From: Ramicandelaber brevisporus
Taxonomy: Eukaryota > Kickxellomycota > Ramicandelaberales > Ramicandelaberaceae
DNA: 38,362 nt
NCBI GenBank assembly: GCA_025201865.1
Contig: MU602874.1
Span: 1 to 38,362 of the forward strand
Direction of reading: 5' to 3'
Shown here in pieces: positions 1 to 9,118 of the stretch. Made by a program: the position numbers and the translations under genes. Each line of letters starts with the position of its first letter. Position 1 is the first letter of the stretch. The notes under the pieces were generated by a model, which made no database searches, was not told where the DNA came from, and worked only from the letters and a program-made list of their open reading frames with translations.

Positions 1-58
1 CGACACCAGCAGCAGCGGCGATGATGGCAACAAGAGCGGCGGCGGCAAGAACCTTCAT
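1..58 (-). CDS. N-terminus of a secreted protein (partial, runs off left edge)
   Basis: An ATG at 58-56 on the minus strand opens a frame that stays open for 19 codons to the window edge. It reads Met-Lys-Val-Leu, then a run of Ala, Leu, Val and Ile, then Ala-Ala-Ala-Gly-Val. This is a textbook signal peptide: one Lys after Met, a hydrophobic core of about 12 residues and small residues near a likely cleavage site. The protein therefore probably enters the secretory pathway. A C/A-rich leader (minus-strand sense) with a 10-bp tandem repeat lies just upstream at 61-116, like the leaders of other genes here. Nothing of the mature protein is visible, so no function is offered. Confidence 0.6.
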   Translation of the reverse strand, partial: MKVLAAAALVAIIAAAAGV

Positions 59-60
59 TG

Positions 61-116
61 TTGTTTACACTTGTTTGTGGTTGTTTGTGATTGTTTGTGG
101 TTGTTTGTGGTTGTGG
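61..116. repeat. 10-bp tandem repeat, TTGTTTGTGG unit
   Basis: Four near-perfect 10-bp units (71-80, 81-90 with one change, 91-100, 101-110) are flanked by partial units at 61-70 and 111-116. Read in the direction of the minus-strand secreted-protein gene, the unit is CCACAAACAA, giving a C/A-rich, G-free and probably unstructured leader ending directly before its ATG. Confidence 0.8.
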
Positions 117-1018
117 AATGTAGAGATTATGCTGCTGCCAATGAAGATGGTAACGATGGTAACGATGATGATGGCAAATGATGATGGCAAATGATGAGGA
201 TGGCGATGATGATGATATGGATCTCGGCTATACGGACAGCTCACCATCTTCACGCCGTTATATACGAGTCTGCCTCCAGCTGCAGCGGCCGCACACACAC
301 ACTCTCTCCTCCCGCAGGAGTGAGCAAACAGCTCGCTGAATATCGATCCGCCCCCTCTGCGCTCTGCTCCTCCTTTCGACTTAATTGTGCACGAGTGCAG
401 GCGCAAAGAGAAGAAAGCGCGAGGAGGGCGGTGACGACGAGCAAGAAGAACAAGAACAAGAACAAGAGCAAGAGAAAGAACAAAACGAGCAGGAGGCGAT
501 GGCGACTGTCGCTGATGAGATTGCGGCGGCGCTGTTTGCCGAGGAGCAGCCAGTCCCTCATCCAGGGGGAACGGCGGTCGGCACTGTTTGCCTCGTTTGT
601 TTGTTTCGTCTGCTCATTCCGGCTTCCACCAGCAGTTGCAGCGCACATTGAATCGCACATTGTCGCACATTGTTGCATTCATTCACAAAGTCGCACATTG
701 AATCGCACTCATGCCCTGCATTGAATCGCACATTGAATTGCATTTCATTACATTGTATCCTGTTCATGCCGGGTCAACGGGGAAGTCCACATCGTGCACC
801 GTTGAATGTTGGCTCAGCGCAGACATTTGTCATTCGCTGCAATTGCCTCATGCAAGACTGTTTTGTGCAATTTGTCAGCCACTGTCAGCCTCACCCTACA
901 AATATCAACTTTCCACTCCTGTCTTTGCGATCCCAGCAGCTCATCTTTTGGCAAGCAAACTTTATTTCCTCTTCCTTTCTACACACCCCCTCTCATCTAT
1001 TATATATAGCAGCGACCT
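117..1018. promoter_or_regulatory. Divergent intergenic region between the secreted-protein gene and glutathione reductase
   Basis: About 900 bp with no convincing gene. It holds GATGAT-rich simple sequence near 150-215, an AAGAACAAG-type purine run near 440-485 and the CGCACATTG cluster at 642-735. Short open frames on both strands here are low-complexity and do not resemble proteins. An ATATATA-rich stretch lies at 1001-1008, only 11 to 18 nt before the glutathione reductase ATG. Confidence 0.5.
642..735. repeat. Cluster of five CGCACATTG repeats
   Basis: The 9-mer CGCACATTG occurs exactly at 642-650, 654-662, 664-672, 692-700 and 727-735. Several copies are followed or preceded by AAT (ATTGAATCGCA), and degenerate copies such as CGCACTC lie between. 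All are in the same orientation and lie 280-380 bp upstream of the glutathione reductase ATG. It may be a decayed minisatellite or an array of factor-binding sites. Confidence 0.8.
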
Positions 1019-2428
1019 ATGTCTCCTATCAAACGCGTGTTCGACCTCGTCGTCATCGGTGGTGGTTCTGGCGGTCTTGCCAGTGCCCGTCGCGCTGCCT
1101 CTTATGGCGCCAAAGTTGCGCTGATCGAAAAGGATGGCAAGCTTGGTGGCACTTGTGTCAACGTTGGCTGCGTCCCGAAGAAGGTCATGTTCAATGCATC
1201 TGCCATTGCCGAAGCCATGCACGATGCCAAGTACTACGGCTTCAGTGCTCCAAACATCAGCTTGAACTGGACCGCTCTCAAGCAGGGTCGTGATGCCTAT
1301 GTGAAGCGACTGAATGGCATCTACGAAGTCAACCTTAACAAAGACAAGGTCGAGTACATCTTCGGCACAGCCCGAATTGTCAACAAGACGACTGTTGCTG
1401 TCGACAATGAGGAAATTGAGGCCAAGAGCATCCTGATTGCTACAGGTGGTCGTCCGTCGATTCCTACCAATGTTCCCGGCGCTGACCTGGGCATCTCGAG
1501 CGATGGCTTCTTCGAACTGGATCACCAGCCAAAGCGCGTGGCGGTCATTGGATCTGGATACATTGGCGTTGAACTGGCTGGTGTCTTCAACGGTCTGGGC
1601 AGCGACGTGACGGTGTTTACTCGCTCCAACACTGTTTTGAGACATTTTGACCCAGTTATTGGCGCTACTCTTGTGCCCGAGATGAAGCGTCTTGGTGTCA
1701 AGTTTGCCACACACGCTAGTATCAAGTCTCTTGCTCGCTCTGCTGCCGCGGCCGCCGATGGCCCGATTTCTCTCACCTACGAGGGCGATCACTTTGAGAG
1801 TGGCGAGAAGGGCACTCACACTGCCGAGTTTGACAGTGTCATCTGGGCTGTTGGCCGCACTCCAAACGTTGATAACATTGGTCTCGAGAATGTTGGCGTC
1901 AAGCTCAACGAGAAGGGCTTCATTGAGGCCAACGAGTTCGAGGTCACCAACGTGGATAACATTTTCGCCCTTGGCGATGTCTCCGGCAAGCTTGAGCTGA
2001 CCCCAGTTGCCATTGCTGCTGGTCGCCGACTTGCTGACCGTTTGTATGGTCCAAGCATCCACGCCAGCTCCAAGCTCGACTATACCAACGTGCCCACTGT
2101 TGTCTTCTCTCACCCACCAATTGGCACAGTCGGTCTCACCGAGCCACAGGCCAAGAAGCTGTATGGCGAGGATAAGGTCAAGGTGTACCAGTCTCGCTTT
2201 GTCAACATGTACAACAGTCTGACCGAGTACAAGCCACCAACTCTTTTCAAGCTTGTGACAGTGCTGCCTGAGGAGAAGGTTGTCGGTCTGCACATGATTG
2301 GCCGCGGTGTTGACGAGATGCTGCAAGGATTTGGCGTCGCCATCAAGATGGGTGCCACCAAGCAGGACTTTGACAGCTGTGTTGCCATCCATCCAACTGC
2401 CTCTGAGGAGCTCGTCACCATGCGTTAA
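1019..2428 (+). CDS. GLR1: Glutathione reductase (NADPH), class I pyridine nucleotide-disulfide oxidoreductase
   Basis: A 469-residue enzyme predicted to reduce glutathione disulfide with NADPH, keeping the cytosolic thiol pool reduced. The FAD-binding GGGSGG is at residues 14-19. The redox disulfide motif [13 protein letters not shown] has Cys46 and Cys51. A second Rossmann motif [11 protein letters not shown] is followed by an Arg-containing segment (FTRSNTVLR) expected for NADPH rather than NADH. The second FAD contact ALGDVSG follows, and the C-terminal interface motif [12 protein letters not shown] supplies the catalytic His458-Glu463 pair. Length matches cytosolic glutathione reductases. 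The start is the first ATG of the frame, and an in-frame TAG at 1007-1009 blocks a longer unspliced N-terminus. No mitochondrial presequence is visible. It is convergent with the acyl-CoA dehydrogenase, with 64 bp between the stops. Confidence 0.96.
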   Translation: MSPIKRVFDLVVIGGGSGGLASARRAASYGAKVALIEKDGKLGGTCVNVGCVPKKVMFNASAIAEAMHDAKYYGFSAPNISLNWTALKQGRDAYVKRLNGIYEVNLNKDKVEYIFGTARIVNKTTVAVDNEEIEAKSILIATGGRPSIPTNVPGADLGISSDGFFELDHQPKRVAVIGSGYIGVELAGVFNGLGSDVTVFTRSNTVLRHFDPVIGATLVPEMKRLGVKFATHASIKSLARSAAAAADGPISLTYEGDHFESGEKGTHTAEFDSVIWAVGRTPNVDNIGLENVGVKLNEKGFIEANEFEVTNVDNIFALGDVSGKLELTPVAIAAGRRLADRLYGPSIHASSKLDYTNVPTVVFSHPPIGTVGLTEPQAKKLYGEDKVKVYQSRFVNMYNSLTEYKPPTLFKLVTVLPEEKVVGLHMIGRGVDEMLQGFGVAIKMGATKQDFDSCVAIHPTASEELVTMR

Positions 2429-2492
2429 AAACAACAACTTTATTTAGTCTGTTAAACTCACTTATATTTAACACCACAAAATAGAATCAGAT

Positions 2493-3746
2493 TTAGGAGG
2501 CTGGAGCGTACTGCTTCGCGACATGCTTTGCGATGGTGTTTAGAATCATATTGCTGGAGCCTTCATATATGAGTCCTACAATTGCTGACCGATAAAAGTT
2601 CTCAGCTGGCACATCTCTAATAAACCCAACTCCACCCATCCACTCCACTGCCTTTGTCGCCGCCTTCACCGCGGTGTTGCTCGCGTACAACTTCGCCATT
2701 GCCGCTTCTTTCGCAAACTCGTTCCCTTCCTCCTTGAGCCGCGCTGCATTATATGTCAATAGTCTCGCCGCTTCAATCTCGGTCGCAATCTGCGCATATT
2801 GATGCTGCATGCCTTGAAAAGTTCCAATGTACTGGCCAAATTGCTTGCGCTCAAACATGTATGGCAGCGCGACGTCGTATGCACCTTGAGCGATCCCAAG
2901 CATTTGCGCAGCGATGCCGATTCGACCCTCATTTAGAATGTTCATGGCAATCTTGTAGCCTTTGCCAAGCTCGCCGACAATGTGAGTTGGCGGAACGCGG
3001 ACGTCCTCAAAAGTGAGCATGCATGTGGACGAGGAGCGGATGCCGAGCTTCTTTTCAGGTGGGCCAACTGTGAACCCGGGAGAGTTACGCTCTACTAAGA
3101 AACAGGTGATGCCCTTGTAGCCTTTGCTTGGGTCAACATTGGCAAAGACGAGGAATACGCCGGCTTCACCAGAGTTTGTGATCCAAGCCTTGGTGCCATT
3201 CAGCAGATAGTCGCCGTCGTCTTGCTTAATCGCAGTGGTTTTGAGAGCAAATGCATCGCTTCCAGAGCTCGGTTCGGATAAGCAAAACGAGCCCACTGTT
3301 CCATTGGCCAACTTTGGCAAGTACTTGGCTTTAAGATCCTCAGAGCCGTATTGAGACAGTGTCGATCCCGCCAGCACATTGTGGGATTCGACGAGCACAG
3401 ACACTGCCGGATCGATTTTGGCAAGCTCCTCGATGGCGATGGCAGTGCAGGTGATGTTGAGCTCGCTGCCGCCGTATTTGGAGGGGATTTCGATGCCCAT
3501 CAGACCGGCATCGAACAAGCCAGAGATGATAGATGGGTCGGTGCGCTCGGCGGCATCGGTGGCAGCAACGAGAGGTGCTACAGTGTGTTTGGCGAAGTTG
3601 GAGGCGGTTTCGCGGACTAGCTCTTCAGTGGAGGTGAGCGAGTGTAACGAAGAGAGTGCACGAACGCGAGGACGTGTCAGAGCCACTAAGAAACCACGTC
3701 GAGCAGCAACGGCGGCAGAAGCAGTAGCAACTGATGAGAACAACAT
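2493..3746 (-). CDS. Mitochondrial short/branched-chain acyl-CoA dehydrogenase
   Basis: A 417-residue FAD enzyme predicted to introduce the alpha-beta double bond into a short or 2-methyl-branched acyl-CoA, in isoleucine/valine or short-chain fatty-acid breakdown. I chose the ATG at 3746-3744: the following residues (MLFSSVATASAAVAARRGFL, then more Arg, Ala and Ser) form a basic, acid-free mitochondrial presequence, while the open frame further upstream looks like leader. Family motifs are FCLSEPSSGSDAFALKT, the ITNSGEA flavin-contact region, FERKQFGQYIGTFQGMQHQYA, and IYEGSSNM near the C-terminus with the candidate catalytic base at Glu395. The closest family by eye is ACADSB (2-methylbutyryl-CoA dehydrogenase), which shares the LNTIAKH ending; substrate is inferred. 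The RhoGEF lies upstream on the same strand. Confidence 0.93.
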   Translation of the reverse strand: MLFSSVATASAAVAARRGFLVALTRPRVRALSSLHSLTSTEELVRETASNFAKHTVAPLVAATDAAERTDPSIISGLFDAGLMGIEIPSKYGGSELNITCTAIAIEELAKIDPAVSVLVESHNVLAGSTLSQYGSEDLKAKYLPKLANGTVGSFCLSEPSSGSDAFALKTTAIKQDDGDYLLNGTKAWITNSGEAGVFLVFANVDPSKGYKGITCFLVERNSPGFTVGPPEKKLGIRSSSTCMLTFEDVRVPPTHIVGELGKGYKIAMNILNEGRIGIAAQMLGIAQGAYDVALPYMFERKQFGQYIGTFQGMQHQYAQIATEIEAARLLTYNAARLKEEGNEFAKEAAMAKLYASNTAVKAATKAVEWMGGVGFIRDVPAENFYRSAIVGLIYEGSSNMILNTIAKHVAKQYAPAS

Positions 3747-4008
3747 GGCAACACACAACAAGTATACTTTCTGAGCAAAGGAGATGAACGAAATATCAAG
3801 ATGAGTAAACCCTTCTTTACTGACCAAATACAGAGAGAAGCTGAAGTGGATTCTCACGTGTTATTTGTGCGACAGTAATACCAACAGTGTTGAAAAGTAG
3901 TAAATACTATTAAAGTAGAGAAGGGATAAAAGAATAAAAATAACAACGCAAGAGTTAAGGAAGAGGAATAATTAATACTAAAACAAAAAATAATGATTAA
4001 AACAGGGA
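3747..4008. promoter_or_regulatory. AT-rich spacer: 3' flank of the RhoGEF and promoter of the acyl-CoA dehydrogenase
   Basis: A 262-bp AT-rich gap between two minus-strand genes. It must hold the RhoGEF poly(A) region and the acyl-CoA dehydrogenase promoter. I see no conserved box, repeat or RNA gene in it. Confidence 0.5.
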
Positions 4009-7000
4009 TTAAGTGTGTGGTCGTAATGATATCAAATGTTGAACTGCACCAGATGTGACTTGTACTGTTGGATACTCGTGAGGTGGTGATTTGATTGATC
4101 GCAGGTATCTAACTTCGCCATTTATGGACGAGTCTAGAATTGGCTCTACAAAGAATGTCTGTTGTTGTTGCTGTTGTTGCTGCTGCTGCTTTTGTTGACT
4201 ATTAGCATCATCAACACTAGGTGTGATACTACTACTGCTGCTGGGATGACTATTGATAGGGCCACGAACGATTTGATGCAGCGAGTTTCCAATCATGTCC
4301 CATATTTCTGTATATCGAGAGTTGATGGCAACAACCAGCGGGAACCATCCCAGTACAACAGCATCGGGCCGCGTTGTCCAGTGGATCTCACGTCGACGAA
4401 CATTATCGTCGCCGCTGTTTCGGTTGCTGTGGCTCGAGCTGCTTGCTGTCGCCGTGGTGCTGGTACTGCTGCTGCGCATTGGAGGAATGTCGTTAAGCTC
4501 AGCTGTAGCGGCAGTCGGTGCAGATGGAGGGTGGCTGTTGATGCGATTGCCATTCCAATCAGCCAAATAAGCAACACGGCTGCAGCACACCAAGAAACAG
4601 CCCATATCCTGGATCCAGTACATTGCCATTGGGACACCACTAGTGCGAACATCAACTTGAACCGACCGGTCAGCCCTTCCAATCTCTCTCAAGTGTGCAC
4701 CTGTTGGAACCGCTCTGCCAGTCGTAGCATCTCGAGTCATGGCAGAGTATGGAGGTAGCCTCATTACATCGAATCCAGTCAGTGTTGGGATAAACATATA
4801 TGTGCCTGCGAATGTTATCACACATTGTGGTTGTGAGAGCGCTGATGTGAGTGCTGCCGCCGATGAAGAGGACGAAGACGAGGATGACGAGGGAACACTG
4901 GATGATAGCCATGAAATGGGCAGCGGCGCACTTATTTGACTCGATAGCACAAAGTCACGAGCACGGCAAATGTAAATGCGGCCGTCAAAATACAACTTTT
5001 CATTACCACTTGCAAGTAGCAGTGCATGTGCCTTCGTTTTCAGTAGTAATAGCACAAATGCTCTACCGCCAACTGCACCGCTCGCACCACCTCCGCTGCT
5101 TCCAGATGATTGACCAGATGCTGATGATGATGCTACTGCTGCGAGTCGCTTTACATTGCCAGTGAGATGATGAGTTGACATTCCGCCCAATACATACACT
5201 TCACCACAGGCCGCCAGATGGAAGCGCTGCATATGTGCATCTGTCACATGCATCTCCAGTTTCTCAGGAACGACGATATCATAACAATCACCAGACAATT
5301 GAGAAATGATGCGGTCCAGTTGAACAAATTCAAGACGGCCATCGCCAGTCAGAATGAATACAACCAGGTAATCATCGGCTACTAGAATACGTGATATTGC
5401 GCCTGTCACACCAAGAATCTTCATTCCAACATTATGGTCATTTGCGTTATATGGGCTGGTGGCTGACGATGTAGAGCTTCTCGATTGATTGATGGAGGGG
5501 ACGTTGAGGTTGATGATACTATCGGCACTGTCTCTACCGGCTACTGCTACTGCTGCCGCTGCCGCTGCTGTTGATGGTTGCTGGGTGTTGAGTGCTTGGC
5601 GTGCATATAATCCATCTGTTGTGCCGATAAGGTGGCCAGACATGCGGCCAGGGACATTGAATCGCGCTGTACTCAGAATAGAGATTGGGGTGGAAGGCTG
5701 TGGATCTGTGGCAGTGCTTCTACGGCAGAGTGTCTTTAGCGAAACAAGCTTGCGATTGAATCGAGTCATATGATCCGTATATGTTTTAGTAAGTAAATTA
5801 CACCACTCAGCTACACTCATATTGTTGTTACTGTCATCTGCAATTGAGTTATAGGCAGCTGCCCCACCACCCATTCCAGCTCCAAACCCAAACGCTGCTG
5901 CTGCTGCTGCCGCTGCTGCTGAAGTGCCGCTAATCTTATTGACTGTAAGAGTAACTGTGACTGGTGGATCGAGTGATAGATTTGTGACATCCATTGTGTT
6001 CAAACGTGGGTTTCCATGAGTAGAGCCGCTGCTGCGAGCTGATGGTGGAACTGGTACCAGCTCTGAAGGCATTACAAACTCAGGCAGCTTGTCAAGAGTG
6101 CCACTATTACCATTTCGAGTTGCCGATGGTGTCCGAGAAACATTCGTTGGCTGTGGAGCTTGAGCTTGAGCTTCATTTCCACTGATGTTCTGGATCAAAT
6201 TTGCTAGTGATGACCCAGAAGCTGATCCAATTGTTGCTACAGTTGCTGTTCCTGTGGAAGAAGCCGATGGCAAAGGACGCTGAAGATCAAGAGATACAGC
6301 ACCAGATGGAGTGAATCCGGATGGACTCGACGCCGTGGGTGACACACCATATGGACCAGTTGATGGTAATGGAAGCGAAGCAGTTGACACATTATGAGAG
6401 TTACTATTACTACTATTACTATTGCCCCATTTCCAACCTAATCTAAATCCACCTTTTGACTTTGGCTTCTCGTGAGTAAACACAGATGGTGCCACTGAAT
6501 CCACGGAAGGTCGAGGAGTTGACATTTGCGTACCAGGACCACCATAAAGTTCAAAATAATCCATCGCTGCTCCAGGTACTAGCAATGGCTTCTGTGATTG
6601 CTGCTGCAGTTTGGCTGCTGGCGTAGCTGCGGAAGGAGATGTCACAGACTGTTGCTGCTGCTGCTGTGGCTGTTGCTGTGATGGTATCTGCTGTGACCTA
6701 TTATGAGTACCTCTCGGATCAGTCCACTCAAAGAATTCCATCATTGCTCCAACGCTGGGCAACTGCTTTGGTTGCCTTGCTGAAACTGTTGACGCAAAAC
6801 TGGACTGCTGCTCAACAGGTGACGATGGAGATGGTGTAGGAATAGCATAATTAATTCGCAGCATTTTCAAGTCAATAACTGGTTCAGTCACCTCTAATTC
6901 ATACATATCTGGCTCTCGATCATGATCAACTCTCTTTGCAAGTATTAGTACATTGTCCAGTAAAACAAGGTGAATAGGAACATTTGCTGACTTGCGATGC

Positions 7001-8733
7001 CCTTTACGAGGAGGCACAACCATATCTACTGCACCCTGGCATACAATGCGTCTGTCTCTGCTGGCCAAGTTAACCAATCGCTCTTCATTCTTACTCAAAT
7101 GTAGCTGGAGGGATAGTCTCTGCACAGAATAGCCATCATCTGGAGACCGAGCTGATGCATCCAGTATGTCAACTGTGCGTTTGATAGTGTTGATGACATT
7201 CTCCAGCTGCGATTTAATACTGCCATCTGGATCGTACTGAGCCGGTGTCTCTTTGGTAACTCTGCCCAGCAGTAAAGGCAGATTCATAAGACGGCGTAAT
7301 GGCTGCAAAATAAAGTTGCGGGCACCCAGGCGACGAGTGGCGCGATTCTTCTCAAATTGAGAAAGAAACAGAGCGAGAGAAGTTGAACGAGGCTCGAACC
7401 AGCGAACCAAAAACTGCATATGAACAATTAGCGCACGCATTGGTATATAAATTTCAAGAGACTGAAGCCAGCTTTGCATAATATCATAGATTGAAACTAC
7501 AATGCGGCGTGCTTGAGGACGCTGTTTGGGCGATTGAATGTCGATTCCTGAATCACGTCCAGAATTGTTGCCGCCATCTTCAATTACCCTTTCATTGGGC
7601 TGCCTACTATCAGCATCAATATTATCAATATTATCATTACCATTATCATCATTATCATCATCCAGAGGAAGAGTGTGCTGTTTATCAGTCTCGCCGTGTC
7701 CATACTGTCTACTGCGTAACTTTGCTAGCATTACACGTTCGTGTTTGTACAACTCTTTGAAAAAGTGCATCAGTTCTCTAGCTGTGTCACGGATCATGGC
7801 ATTGCCACGCAATCCATCCTCGCTGTCACTCTCTATTAAGGCGGCTGATGAATCTACAATTGGTTTAAACAAGAATCTGATTGCAATTTCCAAATCTCTT
7901 ACAAATCCCTGCTGAGAATCAATGTACTCGAATATTGTTTCTTGCCAATTTACAACTTTCTTTCCCAGTTTGTCTAACACAGTCTGAGGAACTCCTACAC
8001 TCCAGTACATGGGTGCCTTGCGCGACATTCTCTTGGTGTATCTCTTGCTGCGTCTGGCTGCTGCAGATGACGACTGGAGCGACATTCTGTTGGATGGATC
8101 ATCGTCCAGCATGTCGAATACTATGGACATTGTTGACATTCTCGCATCAATCTTGTCGGCCAGCAGTGCTGGCGATGACCATCCGTTAATATCTGGCTGT
8201 GGTGTCGGATTCTGCTGAATGGACTGCTGTGCTGGCAGAGGTGATATTGTTGATGTTGGTGCTGATGTTGATAATGCTGAGTGCACTGAATGCACTGAAT
8301 GTGCTGCTGGTTTAATATCCTGTTGTGATGCTAATGGTGGAGTGGATGGAATCTCTGGCAGTGTTGGCAGTCCGTTCAATGCGAATCGCTTTCGTCTTCG
8401 GCTCGTCAATGCTGGTGATGCTTCTGCTACAATATTCTTCCCATCATCATCGTTATCTAATACTGACCACGAATCAACATCCTCAACTGGTACGTGAGCT
8501 ACAATTGGTGGTAATGGTGGTGGTGATGATGAGGATGATGAGGATGATGATGGAGCTGCTTGATTGGATACATTCCGTGGCGTCAAATCCTGGAGACTTG
8601 GTGTGTTGCTGACTTGCTGCAGCATTCCGCTATTGTAAGCTTGTGCTGAAGGCATTGTCGTTGCTGCTGTCGTATATGTTATTGCTATTGCTGATGAAGA
8701 GAGGTTCAGAGTGTCTTGTGTGCTTGTTGTCAT
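4009..8733 (-). CDS. Rho guanine-nucleotide exchange factor with DH, PH and CNH domains (Tus1/Rom2-like)
   Basis: A 1574-residue protein predicted to load GTP on a Rho1-type GTPase for cell-wall integrity and actin polarity. The first ATG of the frame is at 8733; the open frame extending to 8832 begins with TTG and reads through a CAA/CAG leader. Residues 1-260 are Ser/Pro/Thr-rich with no DEP domain visible. The DH domain (about 262-497) starts QETIFEYIDSQQGFVRDLE and holds the conserved LQPLRRLMNLPLLLGRVTKET helix. The PH domain starts near 550 (PIHLVLLDNVLILAKR) and seems to finish near 980 (EWCNLLTKTYTDHM), interrupted by over 250 Q/S/P-rich residues. A CNH domain spans about 1102-1565 (LVADDYLVVFIL, TYMFIPTLTGFDVMRLP, WFPLVVAINSRYTEIWDM). 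A Q-rich run lies near the C-terminus. Lack of DEP favours Tus1-like over Rom2-like. No intron is needed. Confidence 0.9.
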   Translation of the reverse strand: MTTSTQDTLNLSSSAIAITYTTAATTMPSAQAYNSGMLQQVSNTPSLQDLTPRNVSNQAAPSSSSSSSSSPPPLPPIVAHVPVEDVDSWSVLDNDDDGKNIVAEASPALTSRRRKRFALNGLPTLPEIPSTPPLASQQDIKPAAHSVHSVHSALSTSAPTSTISPLPAQQSIQQNPTPQPDINGWSSPALLADKIDARMSTMSIVFDMLDDDPSNRMSLQSSSAAARRSKRYTKRMSRKAPMYWSVGVPQTVLDKLGKKVVNWQETIFEYIDSQQGFVRDLEIAIRFLFKPIVDSSAALIESDSEDGLRGNAMIRDTARELMHFFKELYKHERVMLAKLRSRQYGHGETDKQHTLPLDDDNDDNGNDNIDNIDADSRQPNERVIEDGGNNSGRDSGIDIQSPKQRPQARRIVVSIYDIMQSWLQSLEIYIPMRALIVHMQFLVRWFEPRSTSLALFLSQFEKNRATRRLGARNFILQPLRRLMNLPLLLGRVTKETPAQYDPDGSIKSQLENVINTIKRTVDILDASARSPDDGYSVQRLSLQLHLSKNEERLVNLASRDRRIVCQGAVDMVVPPRKGHRKSANVPIHLVLLDNVLILAKRVDHDREPDMYELEVTEPVIDLKMLRINYAIPTPSPSSPVEQQSSFASTVSARQPKQLPSVGAMMEFFEWTDPRGTHNRSQQIPSQQQPQQQQQQSVTSPSAATPAAKLQQQSQKPLLVPGAAMDYFELYGGPGTQMSTPRPSVDSVAPSVFTHEKPKSKGGFRLGWKWGNSNSSNSNSHNVSTASLPLPSTGPYGVSPTASSPSGFTPSGAVSLDLQRPLPSASSTGTATVATIGSASGSSLANLIQNISGNEAQAQAPQPTNVSRTPSATRNGNSGTLDKLPEFVMPSELVPVPPSARSSGSTHGNPRLNTMDVTNLSLDPPVTVTLTVNKISGTSAAAAAAAAAFGFGAGMGGGAAAYNSIADDSNNNMSVAEWCNLLTKTYTDHMTRFNRKLVSLKTLCRRSTATDPQPSTPISILSTARFNVPGRMSGHLIGTTDGLYARQALNTQQPSTAAAAAAVAVAGRDSADSIINLNVPSINQSRSSTSSATSPYNANDHNVGMKILGVTGAISRILVADDYLVVFILTGDGRLEFVQLDRIISQLSGDCYDIVVPEKLEMHVTDAHMQRFHLAACGEVYVLGGMSTHHLTGNVKRLAAVASSSASGQSSGSSGGGASGAVGGRAFVLLLLKTKAHALLLASGNEKLYFDGRIYICRARDFVLSSQISAPLPISWLSSSVPSSSSSSSSSSAAALTSALSQPQCVITFAGTYMFIPTLTGFDVMRLPPYSAMTRDATTGRAVPTGAHLREIGRADRSVQVDVRTSGVPMAMYWIQDMGCFLVCCSRVAYLADWNGNRINSHPPSAPTAATAELNDIPPMRSSSTSTTATASSSSHSNRNSGDDNVRRREIHWTTRPDAVVLGWFPLVVAINSRYTEIWDMIGNSLHQIVRGPINSHPSSSSSITPSVDDANSQQKQQQQQQQQQQTFFVEPILDSSINGEVRYLRSIKSPPHEYPTVQVTSGAVQHLISLRPHT

Positions 8734-9000
8734 TTCGTGCTGAATCTGTCTTTTTGTTGGTCGAAGGATACTGCTGTTGTTGCTGTTGTTGCTGTTGCTG
8801 AGTTGCTGATTGATGAACAACGACAACCACAAAGAGGAAAGAAACGACCAAACGAACCTTCTTGTTCCTTATCCTGCGAAAGGAACGAAAGAAACCAACA
8901 AAAAAGAGAGATAACAGGAGCAAATAATTGGCAGAAGCGTCTGCAAAAGAATACTTTGCGGAATACCTGATGAAAACAGAAAGAGGAATGAGACTGGGCA

Positions 9001-9072
9001 GACCGAGCAGACCGAGCAGACTGGTTGACTGGTTGACTGGGAAGACTAGTTGGTGTTGGTGTTAGTGTTAGT
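9001..9072. repeat. Three abutting short tandem arrays with 9-, 8- and 6-bp periods
   Basis: GACCGAGCA occurs twice (9001-9018), GACTGGTT twice plus a partial copy (9019-9040), then GTTGGT twice and GTTAGT twice (9049-9072). They follow one another almost without spacer, in the leader or proximal promoter of the RhoGEF. Confidence 0.75.
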
Positions 9073-9106
9073 GAAGTGAGACGCTGGATCGATTAAAGTG
9101 GAATAA

Positions 9107-9118
9107 GCACACGTGTGC
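9107..9118. promoter_or_regulatory. Perfect 12-bp palindrome GCACACGTGTGC with an E-box core
   Basis: The sequence is its own reverse complement and contains CACGTG, the core bound by bHLH factors. In yeast, Cbf1 binds this core at methionine-pathway genes, and the right-hand gene here is MET2. The distance to the MET2 ATG (about 820 bp) is long and it lies nearer the RhoGEF (about 375 bp), so regulation of MET2 is a guess. Confidence 0.3.

Noticed and set aside
250-678. Short open frames on both strands in the left intergenic region
   Set aside because: They consist of Leu/Phe or Lys/Glu runs produced by purine-pyrimidine simple sequence, without conserved motifs.
962-2437. 491-codon open frame antisense to the whole glutathione reductase gene
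   Set aside because: Its composition is that of a codon-bias shadow, no domain is recognisable, and the sense frame encodes an unmistakable enzyme.
8734-8832. N-terminal extension of the RhoGEF by 33 residues
   Set aside because: The extension begins at TTG and encodes an Asn/Ser run from the CAA/CAG leader; the first ATG is at 8733.
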